A stretch of DNA of 64,000 nucleotides from an uncultured Altererythrobacter sp. (GCA_913056125.1 CAJXNC010000008.1:1-64000), one strand, 5' to 3'; positions 7,887 through 16,489 are shown, numbered from the stretch's first letter. Numbers and translations: made by a program. Notes: generated by a model not told the origin, from the sequence alone.

Positions 7887-9079
7887 CAGCTGGGCACTCC
7901 CTGACGTTCGCGGCGCAGTGCCGCCTGCGCCTGCGATCCCTCTGCATCGGCGGCCATGAGCGAGCGCAAGATACCTTCGCGAATGCCCCGATCGGCGACG
8001 CCGAGACGCGGAGCCGGCCAGATGTCGAGGATCGCCTCGAGAATGGCGCATCCGGCAACCACGAGGTCGGCGCGCTCGTTGCCGATGCAGTTGAGCTCGC
8101 GCCGCTCGGTCGGCGACATCGCCGAAAGCATGCTGGAAATTTCGCGCATGGAGTTTGCCGGGACGATCAGCCCGTCCACCGCCTTGCGATCATATTGAGG
8201 CAATTGGAGATGCAGGCTGGCCAGCGTGGTCACCGTCCCGCTGGTGCCGAGCAGGCGCAAATCGGGCGAGCGGTGGGCGTCGATCCGCTTGGCGAAATCG
8301 GCAAAGCTCTCGCTCACGAGGCGTTTCATCTCGGCATAACGCGCCAGGCGGTCCTGGCGCTCGCCCTGTTCGGGGCCCACCGTCTCGGACAGCGAAACCA
8401 CGCCCCAGGGTACACTCTGCCAGTCGAGAATGCGCGGTACGGGTGCGCCCGGCTCGATCAGGACAAGCTCGGTCGAACCGCCGCCAATATCGAAGATTAC
8501 GGCGGGGCCGATGCCGTCTTCCAGCAGGATGTGGCAGCCGAGCACGGCCAGCCGTGCCTCTTCCTCGGCGCTGATGATGTCGAGCACGATGCCCGTTTCG
8601 CGCTTTACGCGTTCGATGAATTCCGCGCCGTTATCCGCCCGACGGCACGCCTCGGTGGCGACGCTGCGGGCGAGGTGGACATTGCGCTTCCTGAGCTTGT
8701 CGGCGCATATCTTGAGCGCCCCGACCGCGCGATCCATTGCCCGCTGGGATAGGGCATTGGTCTGCGCCAGCCCTTCGCCGAGGCGCACCACACGGCTGAA
8801 AGCGTCGATGACGACGAAGTTCTCGTCCGCCGGGCGCGCGATCAGCAAGCGGCAGTTGTTCGTGCCGAGGTCGATCGCGGCATAGGCTTGCCGGAAATTC
8901 TGGTGAGGGGGGCGGCGCCAGGCAGCCTGATCGCTTTGCGCGGGCTTGCCATTGGCCCTCTTGTTCTTGCCGGTATTCGGGCGCGCGCGGGCCGGTTTCC
9001 TGTTGGAGGGGCTGTTCTTCCCGCTCCTTCTCTCACCGGCCTCCTGGTTGCGGCCGTCCGGCGGAAGTGTTTCCGCCAT
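7886..9079 (-). CDS. ppx: Exopolyphosphatase / guanosine pentaphosphatase family
   Basis: A 397-residue Ppx/GppA phosphatase. After a ~60-residue basic, low-complexity N-terminal extension come the ASKHA nucleotide-binding motifs AAIDLGTNNCRL (residue ~66), SVATEACRRADN, VIFDIGGGSTEL (residue ~190) and LLGTSGTVTT. The family hydrolyses polyphosphate or pppGpp and so links phosphate storage with the stringent response; which substrate is used here cannot be told from sequence. The protein lacks the C-terminal HD domain of the long E. coli form. It is translationally coupled to rlmE downstream. Confidence 0.9.
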   Translation of the reverse strand: MAETLPPDGRNQEAGERRSGKNSPSNRKPARARPNTGKNKRANGKPAQSDQAAWRRPPHQNFRQAYAAIDLGTNNCRLLIARPADENFVVIDAFSRVVRLGEGLAQTNALSQRAMDRAVGALKICADKLRKRNVHLARSVATEACRRADNGAEFIERVKRETGIVLDIISAEEEARLAVLGCHILLEDGIGPAVIFDIGGGSTELVLIEPGAPVPRILDWQSVPWGVVSLSETVGPEQGERQDRLARYAEMKRLVSESFADFAKRIDAHRSPDLRLLGTSGTVTTLASLHLQLPQYDRKAVDGLIVPANSMREISSMLSAMSPTERRELNCIGNERADLVVAGCAILEAILDIWPAPRLGVADRGIREGILRSLMAADAEGSQAQAALRRERQGVPS

Positions 9080-9176
9080 GAACTTGGTACTCGCTTATCT
9101 TTATTCACCCGCCACATGAGCGGAACCTGACGGTGAAGCTATCGCAGTTGCGAAGCAGGGGCAAGCAAAGCCATGT

Positions 9177-9980
9177 TCAGCCTTCGGAACGACTGCCCTC
9201 GACCGTGAAGGGCGCTGCGAGCGCCGGGGCGAGTTCGACATCGCGTTCGGCCAGCGGATCGTCCACGCCGATGGTGATGTCCTCCTGAACCACATCGTCG
9301 CGGAACGTCCCGTGGACATGGTCCCACAGGCTGATGCCGCTCGACCAGTTGCTGTCCATTTCGGACAGGTCCTGGCTGTGATGGATGCCGTGCATTTTCG
9401 GCGTGGTGATGAGCAGCGAGAGCCGCTCGTCCCAATTGCCGGGCAGGCGCCAGTTCGCGTGGTGGAACAGCACGGACAGGGTGAAAAAGCCCTGCCACGC
9501 CTTGAGCGCGTCCGGCCCGATCCCGCTCACGCGCACCTGCACCAGTCGCCAAGGTAGCGAGACGAGCATGTCGAGGAAGTGGAAGCGCAAGGCAGTAGAG
9601 GAATCCATGTCCGGATCGATGTGGTGCACCCGGTGAAAGCGCCACAGTAAGGGCACTTTGTGCGTGGCCACGTGCCAGAGGTAGAAACCGTAATCCATGG
9701 CTAGGAAGGCGGCGACCCTGCCGAGAATTCCTCCGCCGAGCGTACCGCGAAGTCCGCGCCCCCTTGCCACATTGCGCCGGGCGACCGCCTGCGTCAGAGG
9801 GGCCTCGCTCGCCATGATCACCGCCTGGCAGGAGGCACCCATGGCCAGGTTGCGGGCAATGCGCGGTGCGGCCTCGCGCGTCTGCTTGCGCAGCGGCTTG
9901 GCGCGTTCGGAAACAAGGATTACCCCCACTGCGGCCACGCCGACGGCCAAACCGGCCAGTTTGAGGAATCGCGATGCCAT
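9177..9980 (-). CDS. Sterol desaturase / fatty acid hydroxylase family protein
   Basis: A 267-residue membrane protein of the fatty acid hydroxylase superfamily. The di-iron histidine clusters are visible: HVATH (residue ~104), HRVHH (~117), HHANW (~175) and HGIHHSQ (~198). An N-terminal hydrophobic helix (residues ~6-24) is present. Family members hydroxylate or desaturate lipids, carotenoids or sterols using O2 and electrons from a reductase. The ATG at 9980 gives a conventional start. It is divergent from the TIGR04282 gene (54 bp between starts) and downstream of no obvious partner. The lipid substrate is not inferable from the neighbourhood. Confidence 0.87.
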   Translation of the reverse strand: MASRFLKLAGLAVGVAAVGVILVSERAKPLRKQTREAAPRIARNLAMGASCQAVIMASEAPLTQAVARRNVARGRGLRGTLGGGILGRVAAFLAMDYGFYLWHVATHKVPLLWRFHRVHHIDPDMDSSTALRFHFLDMLVSLPWRLVQVRVSGIGPDALKAWQGFFTLSVLFHHANWRLPGNWDERLSLLITTPKMHGIHHSQDLSEMDSNWSSGISLWDHVHGTFRDDVVQEDITIGVDDPLAERDVELAPALAAPFTVEGSRSEG

Positions 9981-10034
9981 GGCGTCTAGTCATGAAGGTT
10001 CGCCAAGCACGCGTCCACAGGATAGAAGGCGCAC

Positions 10035-10622
10035 ATGGCCGCGATTCCGCCCCCGACCATCGTTCTCTTCGCCAAATTTCCCGTGCCCGGACAGGCCAAG
10101 ACGCGGCTGATCCCCGCGGTGGGGGCGGAGGGTGCAGCGCGCGTGCATCGCCTGCTGGTCGAGCGGACCATGGAGACGATACGGGCCAGCGGCCTGCCAT
10201 TTGCCGTCCATTTCACCGGGGCCGGTGCGGAGGAATTCCGCAACTGGCTTGGCGATGATGTTGCTCTTGTCGAGCAGGGAGAGGGTGATCTTGGCGCGCG
10301 CCTGAACCGGGTAGGCGGGCCTGCGATCCTGCTCGGTGGGGACATCCCCGGACTGGCGGTGCGACACTTGCAGGAGGCGAGCGAGGCGCTGCTGCGCAAG
10401 GACGCTGTGATCGGCCCGGCGCAGGATGGCGGTTATTACCTGCTTGGCTTCAATCGCCGCCTGCCATTCCTCTTCACCGATATGCCTTGGGGAACAGAAA
10501 CGGTACTGAACGACACCCTGGAGCGCCTCAAGGCTGCCGAAGTGGAGCCTGCGCTCCTCGAAATGCTCGACGATTGCGACCGACCGGCTGACCTCACGCG
10601 CTATCCCGAACTGCTCGCCTGA
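10035..10622 (+). CDS. TIGR04282-type arsenosugar-associated glycosyltransferase (DUF2064)
   Basis: A 195-residue DUF2064/TIGR04282 protein. The N terminus IVLFAKFPVPGQAKTRL and the later GPAQDGGYYLLGF and DMPWGTETVL segments are the hallmark motifs of this nucleotidyltransferase-like GT-A family. TIGR04282 proteins are found with TIGR04283 glycosyltransferases, ArsM and radical SAM proteins in loci predicted to make arsenosugars. The stop overlaps the start of the next gene by one base (TGATG), so the pair is co-translated. The biochemical reaction of the family has not been settled to my knowledge. Confidence 0.88.
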   Translation: MAAIPPPTIVLFAKFPVPGQAKTRLIPAVGAEGAARVHRLLVERTMETIRASGLPFAVHFTGAGAEEFRNWLGDDVALVEQGEGDLGARLNRVGGPAILLGGDIPGLAVRHLQEASEALLRKDAVIGPAQDGGYYLLGFNRRLPFLFTDMPWGTETVLNDTLERLKAAEVEPALLEMLDDCDRPADLTRYPELLA

Positions 10623-11344
10623 TGCGCATCTCGGTGGTCATCCCCGCGCTCAATGAGGAGAAGGCGCTTCCCAAGCTTGCCGAAGTGCTGGCGCGGCTCG
10701 ATCCGGCGCTGTTCGAAGTGCTGCTGGTCGATGGCGGGAGCGAGGATCGCACCAAGCAACTGGCCGAAAGTTTCGGCTGGCGCGTGATCGCCTCCCCGCG
10801 CGGGCGCGGGGTGCAGATCAATACCGGGGTTGAGGTTGCCGAGGGCGAGTCGGTCCTCATCCTCCATGCCGATACCTATCCGCCAGCCGATGCGATGGCG
10901 GTGATCGCGGAGACGCTGAGCGATCCTGCAATCGCGCTGGCCAGTTTCACGCCCGTAATTCGCGGACCGGACAAGACGCGCTGGATCACCACCGCGCACA
11001 ACTGGGCCAAGACCTGGTACGCGCCATTGCTCTTCCGGCCTCATTTGTTCTTCCGGGGCGTGCGCCTGCTGTTCGGCGATCACGGCATGTTCTTCCGCCG
11101 CGAGACCTTCCTCAAATATGGCGGCTGCGACCCGGCTGCTAAGGTGATGGAGGAGGCGGATTTGTGCATCCGCATGGCGCGTGCGGGGAAGGTCAGGCTG
11201 GTGCCGCGTGCCATCGAAACCTCGGACCGCCGTATTGCCGAATGGGGCGGACTCAAGGCGAACTGGATCTATCTCAAGGTAGGGGTGCTGTGGGCGTTGG
11301 GCGCGCGTGAGCGGCTGGAACGCCACTATCCGGATGTACGCTGA
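10622..11344 (+). CDS. TIGR04283-type arsenosugar-associated glycosyltransferase
   Basis: A 240-residue family 2 glycosyltransferase of the TIGR04283 group. It starts ISVVIPALNEE, has the metal-binding LILHADTYPP (DxD-like HAD) near residue 78 and a VMEEADLCIRM acceptor-domain motif near 178. It is expected to transfer a sugar onto a cytosolic acceptor, in the arsenosugar context possibly onto a methylated arsenical intermediate (inference). It is coupled to the TIGR04282 gene upstream. Its last 71 bp overlap antiparallel with the 3' end of the SDR gene on the minus strand. Confidence 0.88.
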   Translation: MRISVVIPALNEEKALPKLAEVLARLDPALFEVLLVDGGSEDRTKQLAESFGWRVIASPRGRGVQINTGVEVAEGESVLILHADTYPPADAMAVIAETLSDPAIALASFTPVIRGPDKTRWITTAHNWAKTWYAPLLFRPHLFFRGVRLLFGDHGMFFRRETFLKYGGCDPAAKVMEEADLCIRMARAGKVRLVPRAIETSDRRIAEWGGLKANWIYLKVGVLWALGARERLERHYPDVR

Positions 11345-12347
11345 CGGCCTGCGGCAGATAGCCCGCTGCAATGCCGTAGGCGATCAGCCGGTCTAGCCAT
11401 TCAGCATCGGTCGAGGCGGGGCAAAGTCCTGTCAATGCACGAAATTTTGAATCATCGAATTTCGGGTTGCGCTGGAAATAGCTGCCGAATGTTCCCAGCA
11501 TCCGTTCTGCTACCCGGCGCTCCGCAGGTGAGAGGATGGCAGCATCGTAATACTCAGGATCGACCACAAGCGGGTCGGGGAAGTGCGCCACACGCGCAAC
11601 GCCACGCGCCAGTTCGGTGGATGGAAGCGGGCTGTCTGTCACGAGGTGGAAATACCCGCCCTGCGCCTCCTCCATAGGCTCGGCGATGCGCACTAGGCCT
11701 TCGGCCACGTGATCGATCGGCACGAGGTTGAGCGTCGAGCCCGCGCTGGCTGGGAACTGTGTAACCTTGCCGCGCGCCATCAGCCGGAAGACATTGCACA
11801 GGGAGGGGAAGTGCCGGATCGCGCCGGTCGCACTGTCACCCAATGTGATCGAGGGGCGGGCAATCGCGAAAGGCACGCCGCTTCCCGCCACGACGCGTTC
11901 GGCGGCTGCCTTGCTCGCCTCATAGCCATTGGCGAATTGCGTCCCATCGGGCACCGGTGCCTCGAAGATCGGTCCGTCGCGCAGCCCGCAGACATAGGCG
12001 GTGCTGACATGGAGCAGGTTCGCGTCGCAGGCGCGGGCGAACTCCACCGCGTTCCGCGTGCCCAGCACATTGGCTCGATAAAGCTGTTCCTCTGGCGCAT
12101 CGAATTCCAGCGACGCGGCACAATGCACCACCAGGTCGATCTCGTGATCTGTCGGATCGAGTCCGAGCAGGTCTTGCTCAATATCGCCGCTGACAATCCC
12201 TTCCACCGGCACGAGCGCGCCGTCATTGCCGCGAATTTCGCGCTTGCGCCGCACCAGTGCCGTCACCGTGTGCCCTCGCGCGACAAGGCGCGCGCAAACC
12301 TCGCCGCCGATCAGCCCGGCGGCCCCGGTGACGAGGACCCTCAGCAA
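11274..12347 (-). CDS. SDR / NAD-dependent epimerase family protein
   Basis: A 357-residue extended short-chain dehydrogenase. The NAD(P)-binding VTGAAGLIGGEV is at residue ~6, the active-site Tyr-x3-Lys is in NGYEASKAAAER near residue 140, and the catalytic Ser is in LHVSTAY. The best fit is the thioester-reductase/epimerase-like extended SDR group. Translation appears to begin at a TTG at 12347, because the Rossmann motif starts within six residues and the frame overlaps the ArsM-like stop by 7 bp. Upstream ATG is absent. The gene runs with the ArsM-like gene as a minus-strand pair inside the arsenosugar-type cluster and collides tail-to-tail with the TIGR04283 gene (overlap 11274-11344). 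Confidence 0.85.
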   Translation of the reverse strand: MLRVLVTGAAGLIGGEVCARLVARGHTVTALVRRKREIRGNDGALVPVEGIVSGDIEQDLLGLDPTDHEIDLVVHCAASLEFDAPEEQLYRANVLGTRNAVEFARACDANLLHVSTAYVCGLRDGPIFEAPVPDGTQFANGYEASKAAAERVVAGSGVPFAIARPSITLGDSATGAIRHFPSLCNVFRLMARGKVTQFPASAGSTLNLVPIDHVAEGLVRIAEPMEEAQGGYFHLVTDSPLPSTELARGVARVAHFPDPLVVDPEYYDAAILSPAERRVAERMLGTFGSYFQRNPKFDDSKFRALTGLCPASTDAEWLDRLIAYGIAAGYLPQAVSVHPDSGVPAAHARPTPTAPLP

Positions 12348-13393
12348 CAGGAGTTGGCTTCGGGCTTTTGCGGGTTGGCGTCGCTTTGGCCGAAGGGCAC
12401 GGCAGTGCCGCAGCCGGGGAAGACCCCGTAATGGGTCTCAAAATCGCCGGTGAACTCGAAATGGTCGGCAAAGCGCGTCTCTGCCAGCATCAGCCAGCTA
12501 TTGCCGCAGACAGGGAAGATGCGTCCCTTCTCGATCGCATGGTGTGCATCGAGGTGGAACATCGCCTCGTGCCCTGGAACCGTGCCCTTGTAGCGCACGG
12601 CCTGCCCGTAATCCTCGCATTGCGGCTCCAGCCCTGCGAGCTTGAAGAGGCGATAGGTGGCCGAAACGAAGGAAATGCCCTCCAGCTTTTTCGCCACTTC
12701 GGCATCGTTGATGCCGAGCGGCCGGTCGGTGACGAGGCGCGGATCGGCAAATCCCGCGCGCTTGGCGAGCATATCGAAATCGCCCCAATAGAGCGCGCCC
12801 GAGAGGCACTCGCCATGCAGCACCGGATCGTCGAGCAAATGCGCGGGCACGCGGCGGTCGGCATAGACGTCGGAGAAATAGAGCTCGCCGCCCGGCTTGA
12901 GCAGGCGATGGGCGGCGCGGAACACAGCCTCCTTGTCGGCGACGAGGTTGATCACGCAATTGGAGACGATGACGTCGAAACTTTCTGGTTCGAGGCCAAG
13001 AGTGTCGAGCTTCTCGATATCGCCCTCAACGAAGCGGACATTGTCGAAACCGAAGCGTTCGGCGTGCCAGGCGCGGTGCTTCTCGGCGACTGCAAGCTGT
13101 TCGGGCGTGGCGTCGACGCCGGTGACCGAGCCCTTGGCGCCGACCAGCTGCGCGAGCAGATAGGCGTCCTGTCCGCTGCCCGAACCAAGGTCGAGCACGT
13201 GGCATCCCTCGATCGCCTGCGGCACGACCAGTCCGCAACCATAATAGCGCGCTTTCACCTCCTCATGGACATTGGCGAGCGCGGACAGGATATCGGGCGC
13301 GGGTGCTTCCGTGGTGCAACAGGCATCTGTCCGAAGGTCCATGCTGCCTTCGAGCACCTTGCCGTAATAGTCCTGCGAGTTCTGGAGATTCAT
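12341..13393 (-). CDS. arsM: Arsenite S-adenosylmethionine methyltransferase-like protein
   Basis: A 350-residue ArsM-type methyltransferase. SAM-binding LDLGSGSGQDAYLLA lies near residue 80, followed by the ArsM hallmark VSNCVINL near residue 148. Cysteines at DACCT (residue ~30), GEC (~190) and QCEDYG (~245) correspond to the As(III)-binding Cys of ArsM enzymes, and the protein ends in an additional Cys-Cys. Such enzymes methylate arsenite using SAM and thiols. Members of arsenosugar loci make the dimethylated precursor. Start ATG 13393 (MNLQNSQDYYGKVL) fits the family start. It is divergent from the flavoprotein gene across 89 bp and coupled to the SDR gene downstream. Confidence 0.88.
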   Translation of the reverse strand: MNLQNSQDYYGKVLEGSMDLRTDACCTTEAPAPDILSALANVHEEVKARYYGCGLVVPQAIEGCHVLDLGSGSGQDAYLLAQLVGAKGSVTGVDATPEQLAVAEKHRAWHAERFGFDNVRFVEGDIEKLDTLGLEPESFDVIVSNCVINLVADKEAVFRAAHRLLKPGGELYFSDVYADRRVPAHLLDDPVLHGECLSGALYWGDFDMLAKRAGFADPRLVTDRPLGINDAEVAKKLEGISFVSATYRLFKLAGLEPQCEDYGQAVRYKGTVPGHEAMFHLDAHHAIEKGRIFPVCGNSWLMLAETRFADHFEFTGDFETHYGVFPGCGTAVPFGQSDANPQKPEANSCC

Positions 13394-13482
13394 GAAACCG
13401 TTTTTCCCTCTGGGGCGAAGCATTGCAGCATAGTCAGAAACAACCTCGCTTCACACCGGGTTTCGGTTACCTTGGGAGCCGC

Positions 13483-14898
13483 ATGAAATATTCGCATGAC
13501 GTCATCGTGATCGGTGCGGGCGCGGCTGGGCTGACCGCTGCGGGCGGCTGCGCGCTGTTCGGGCTCAAGGTCGCGCTGATCGAAAAGGGTGCGATGGGCG
13601 GCGAATGCCTCAATAATGGCTGCGTCCCGTCCAAGGCGCTGATCTCTGCAGCAAAGCGCGCGGCAGAGGCGCGCGAGGAAAAACGCTTCGGCGTGCAGCT
13701 GGCGGCTCCACAGGTCGAATGGGCGGGTGTGCACAAACATATCCATGATGCCATTGCCACGATTGCTCCGCATGATTCGCAGGAGCGCTTCGAGGAGATG
13801 GGCTGCGAGGTGCTACGCGGTTTTGCAAAGCTGACGGCCAAGCATTCGGTCGAAATCAATGGCCGGACTTTGACCGCGCCTCGTATCGTGATCGCGACCG
13901 GCTCCGAACCCTTCGTGCCGCAGATCGAGGGGCTGGGCGATGTGCCCTATCTGACCAATGAGAACCTGTTCGAACTGACCGAACAGCCCGAGCACCTCGT
14001 AATCATCGGTGGCGGGGTGATCGGCATGGAAATGGGGCAGAGCTTCCGCAGGTTGGGAAGCGCAGTGACCATCGTCAATCCCGGTCCGCTCATGTCGCGC
14101 GATGATCCGGAATCGGTTGCCGTGGTGGCCGAGGCGATGAGCCACGAAGGCGTGCGCTTTGTCGACGGCAAGGCGACAAAGGTAGAGAAGATCACCAACG
14201 GCCTTACCGTCACGACAGATGGCGGTGAGGCGATTTCGGGCAGCCATATGCTCGTCGCGGTCGGACGCAAGGCGCGAATTTCTGGCTATGGGCTGGAAGA
14301 ATTGGGCGTCGAGCTTGGCCGCAATGGCATCGCGGTCGATGCGCGGCGGCGCACGTCCATCAAGTCGATCTACGCCATTGGCGACTGCCGCGAAGGTCCG
14401 CGCCTGACGCATGTCTCGGGCTATGAAGGCTCCAATGTCGCGCTCGAGATCGCTACGGGCCTGCCGACCAAGGTCGATTGGCGTGCGCTGCCCTGGTGCA
14501 CCTATACCGAACCCGAAGTGGCGCAGATCGGGATGACCGAAGCAGAAGCACGCTCGACGCATGGCGATGCCGTTACCGTGGTGAAGGAAGGCTTCGACCA
14601 TAATGACCGCGCCGTGGCCGAAGGTGAGACTGCCGGTCACCTCAAGCTGGTGCTCAAAGGCAAGAAGGTTCTAGGCGCCAGCATTGTCGGCAAGAATGCC
14701 GGGGAATTGCTGCTGCCCCTGACGCAGGCGATCACGGGCAAGAGCAGCACATTCGCGCTCGGCTCGGCGGTGATCTCTTATCCGACACGCAGCGAGGTGG
14801 CCAAGGCCGCCGCCTTCAAGGCGTGGGAGCCGACCGTGTTCGGATCGATCCCGAAGAAATATGCCCGTTTCGTCGCGCGCATGCGTAGGATGTTCTGA
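13483..14898 (+). CDS. Mercuric reductase-like pyridine nucleotide-disulfide oxidoreductase
   Basis: A 471-residue class I disulfide oxidoreductase. FAD-binding VIGAGAAGLTAA opens the protein; the redox-active pair is in GGECLNNGCVPSKAL (residue ~45); the NAD-binding domain has IIGGGVIGMEMG; and the second FAD motif is YAIGDCREGPRLTH. The C-terminal dimerisation domain carries SYPTRSE where lipoamide dehydrogenases have HxHPT, so the catalytic histidine is not there. This places it among MerA-like/low-activity soluble reductases rather than true Lpd. ATG 13483 was chosen because GGGAG lies just upstream and the Rossmann motif follows at once. It overlaps the radical SAM gene by one base, and by context may supply electrons or reduce arsenic-thiol intermediates (inference). 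Confidence 0.85.
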   Translation: MKYSHDVIVIGAGAAGLTAAGGCALFGLKVALIEKGAMGGECLNNGCVPSKALISAAKRAAEAREEKRFGVQLAAPQVEWAGVHKHIHDAIATIAPHDSQERFEEMGCEVLRGFAKLTAKHSVEINGRTLTAPRIVIATGSEPFVPQIEGLGDVPYLTNENLFELTEQPEHLVIIGGGVIGMEMGQSFRRLGSAVTIVNPGPLMSRDDPESVAVVAEAMSHEGVRFVDGKATKVEKITNGLTVTTDGGEAISGSHMLVAVGRKARISGYGLEELGVELGRNGIAVDARRRTSIKSIYAIGDCREGPRLTHVSGYEGSNVALEIATGLPTKVDWRALPWCTYTEPEVAQIGMTEAEARSTHGDAVTVVKEGFDHNDRAVAEGETAGHLKLVLKGKKVLGASIVGKNAGELLLPLTQAITGKSSTFALGSAVISYPTRSEVAKAAAFKAWEPTVFGSIPKKYARFVARMRRMF

Positions 14899-15893
14899 TG
14901 GCAACACGCGCCAAGAGCCGGAACGCGCCGACCGGGCCTTCGCCTTTCGCATTGGCGGAGAAGCAACCGCTTGCGCCGGAGAAGTTTGCCGATCCTGCGG
15001 TCACGGTGGATGGCAGTGCGCGCGCCAGCGTGCCGCTCGACCGGCTGGAGACGCTGTGGCTCAACACAGGCACGCTGTGCAATCTGTCCTGCGTCAGCTG
15101 CTATATCGCAAGCTCTCCGACCAATGATGCGCTGGTCTATCTGACTGCCGAAGAGGCGGCGCGCTTCTATGACGAGATCGAAGCGGATGGTTTCGATACG
15201 CGCGAGATCGGCTTTACCGGCGGCGAGCCCTTCATGAACCCACATTTCATGGCGATGCTGGAGGATGCGCTCGCGCGCGGCTTCGAGGCGCTGGTGCTGA
15301 CCAATGCGATGAAGCCGATGCGGCGGCATGAGGGCGCGCTGCTGGCGCTGAAGGAGCGTTTCGGCAGCAAGTTCACCCTGCGAGTCTCGATCGATCACCA
15401 CACGCAGGCGGTGCACGAGGGCGAGCGTGGGCCGAACAGTTGGGCGCCGATGATCGAGGGCCTGCAATGGCTTTCCGCATACGGCTTTTCGATCGCTGCT
15501 GCAGGGCGCGGCCTGGCAGGCGAGAGCATGGCGGAAGCGCGCACCGGCTATGCCGCACTGTTCGATCGAGAGGGCATTGCCATCGACGCCACAGATCCGG
15601 CGCGGCTGGTGCTCTTTCCGGAGATGGACGATACCGCCGACGTGCCCGAAATTACCGAGGCCTGCTGGGGAATTCTCGGCAAATCGCCATCCGATGTGAT
15701 GTGCTCCAACAGCCGCATGGTTGTGCACCGCAAGGGCGAGGATGAAGCGCGGGTGGTCGCCTGCACATTGCTGCCCTACGATCCGCAGTTCGACCTCGGC
15801 GCAACTTTGGCCGAGGCGGATCAGCCAGTCCCCCTCAACCATCCGCATTGCGCCCGTTTCTGCGTTCTCGGCGGAGCAAGCTGCTCGGCCTGA
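14898..15893 (+). CDS. Radical SAM protein of the arsenosugar-type cluster
   Basis: A 331-residue radical SAM enzyme. The [4Fe-4S]/SAM motif CNLSCVSC (CxxxCxxC) is near residue 61, followed by the GGEP-type GFTGGEPFMNP near residue 105. A C-terminal Cys cluster (HCARFCVLGGASC, last ~15 residues) together with MCSNS and VACTLL Cys may bind an auxiliary cluster. It is not the canonical TIGR04167 ArsS sequence, which has a different opening (CNQTCAHC type). Location suggests it does the 5'-deoxyadenosyl or related radical step in place of ArsS (inference). The start ATG at 14898 overlaps the last base of the flavoprotein stop, so these two are a coupled pair. Confidence 0.85.
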   Translation: MATRAKSRNAPTGPSPFALAEKQPLAPEKFADPAVTVDGSARASVPLDRLETLWLNTGTLCNLSCVSCYIASSPTNDALVYLTAEEAARFYDEIEADGFDTREIGFTGGEPFMNPHFMAMLEDALARGFEALVLTNAMKPMRRHEGALLALKERFGSKFTLRVSIDHHTQAVHEGERGPNSWAPMIEGLQWLSAYGFSIAAAGRGLAGESMAEARTGYAALFDREGIAIDATDPARLVLFPEMDDTADVPEITEACWGILGKSPSDVMCSNSRMVVHRKGEDEARVVACTLLPYDPQFDLGATLAEADQPVPLNHPHCARFCVLGGASCSA

Positions 15894-15930
15894 TCTGGAC
15901 CTGAGTTGCATTCCCGTGCGTTATGCGCGC

Positions 15931-16350
15931 ATGGGACGAATGATTCTTGGAATGGCTACAGCGTGCACAATGGCGCTGGCACCTGCTGCAACGGCGCAGC
16001 AGGCGATCGACGGTACCTATGTCGATTCGGGAGGTTTCGTCGAAATCACCGTCGAGCCTTGCGGCGCCGCGCGATGTGGCAAGATCACCCGGATTATCCG
16101 CCGCAAGCCGGGCGAGTCGGAGCTCGACGCGCATAATGACGATCCAGCCTTGCGTGACCGCCCGATCCTCGGCCTGACCCTGCTACAGGATTTGCGTTGG
16201 GACGACGGCGCTTGGCGGGGAGAGGTTTACAACCCCGAAGATGGCGGGACCTATCGCACCGAAGTGCGTCCGGCGGCCAATGGCGCGCTGGAGGTGAAAG
16301 GCTGCCTGCTGTTCATCTGCCGCACGCGGATTTGGACGGCAGCCAGCTGA
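15931..16350 (+). CDS. DUF2147-like secreted protein
   Basis: A 139-residue small exported protein. A signal peptide (MGRMILGMATACTMALAPAATAQ, cleavage after about residue 23) precedes a DUF2147-like domain: GTYVDSGGFVEITVEPCG, then GKITRI, then the closing LEVKGCLLFICRTRIW. Four cysteines could form two disulfides. DUF2147 proteins are periplasmic and have no established function. An ATG at 15931 was preferred; a GTG at 15916 and an ATG at 15940 are possible. No clear ribosome binding site is visible. It follows the radical SAM gene by 37 bp but is probably not part of that pathway. Confidence 0.75.
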   Translation: MGRMILGMATACTMALAPAATAQQAIDGTYVDSGGFVEITVEPCGAARCGKITRIIRRKPGESELDAHNDDPALRDRPILGLTLLQDLRWDDGAWRGEVYNPEDGGTYRTEVRPAANGALEVKGCLLFICRTRIWTAAS

Positions 16351-16414
16351 TCAAGGATTGAGGACTTGATAGGGCTTGATTCACCGGCGGGCGCGTTATA
16401 GAGGCGCGCCTCCA

Positions 16415-16489
16415 TTGCCCCGTCGTCTAATGGTAAGACTACGGACTCTGACTCCGTCAATTGAGGTTCGAATCCTCACGGGGCATCCA
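16415..16489 (+). tRNA. tRNA-Gln(CTG)
   Basis: A complete cloverleaf: 7-bp acceptor stem TGCCCCG/CGGGGCA, D arm GTCT/AGAC, anticodon arm ACGGA/TCCGT with loop CTCTGAC (anticodon CTG), T arm GAGGTTCGAATCCTC, and an encoded CCA at 16487-16489. The body resembles tRNA-Glu, which fits organisms that make Gln-tRNA by GatCAB transamidation. Confidence 0.95.

Noticed and set aside
12368-13486. 372-residue plus-strand frame opposite arsM
   Set aside because: ArsM motifs on the other strand are decisive; the plus frame is an artefact of high GC.
16415-16489. tRNA-Gln as the edge of a genomic island
   Set aside because: The downstream LOG gene and thiD-glmM are ordinary chromosomal genes and no direct repeat of the tRNA 3' end was seen nearby.
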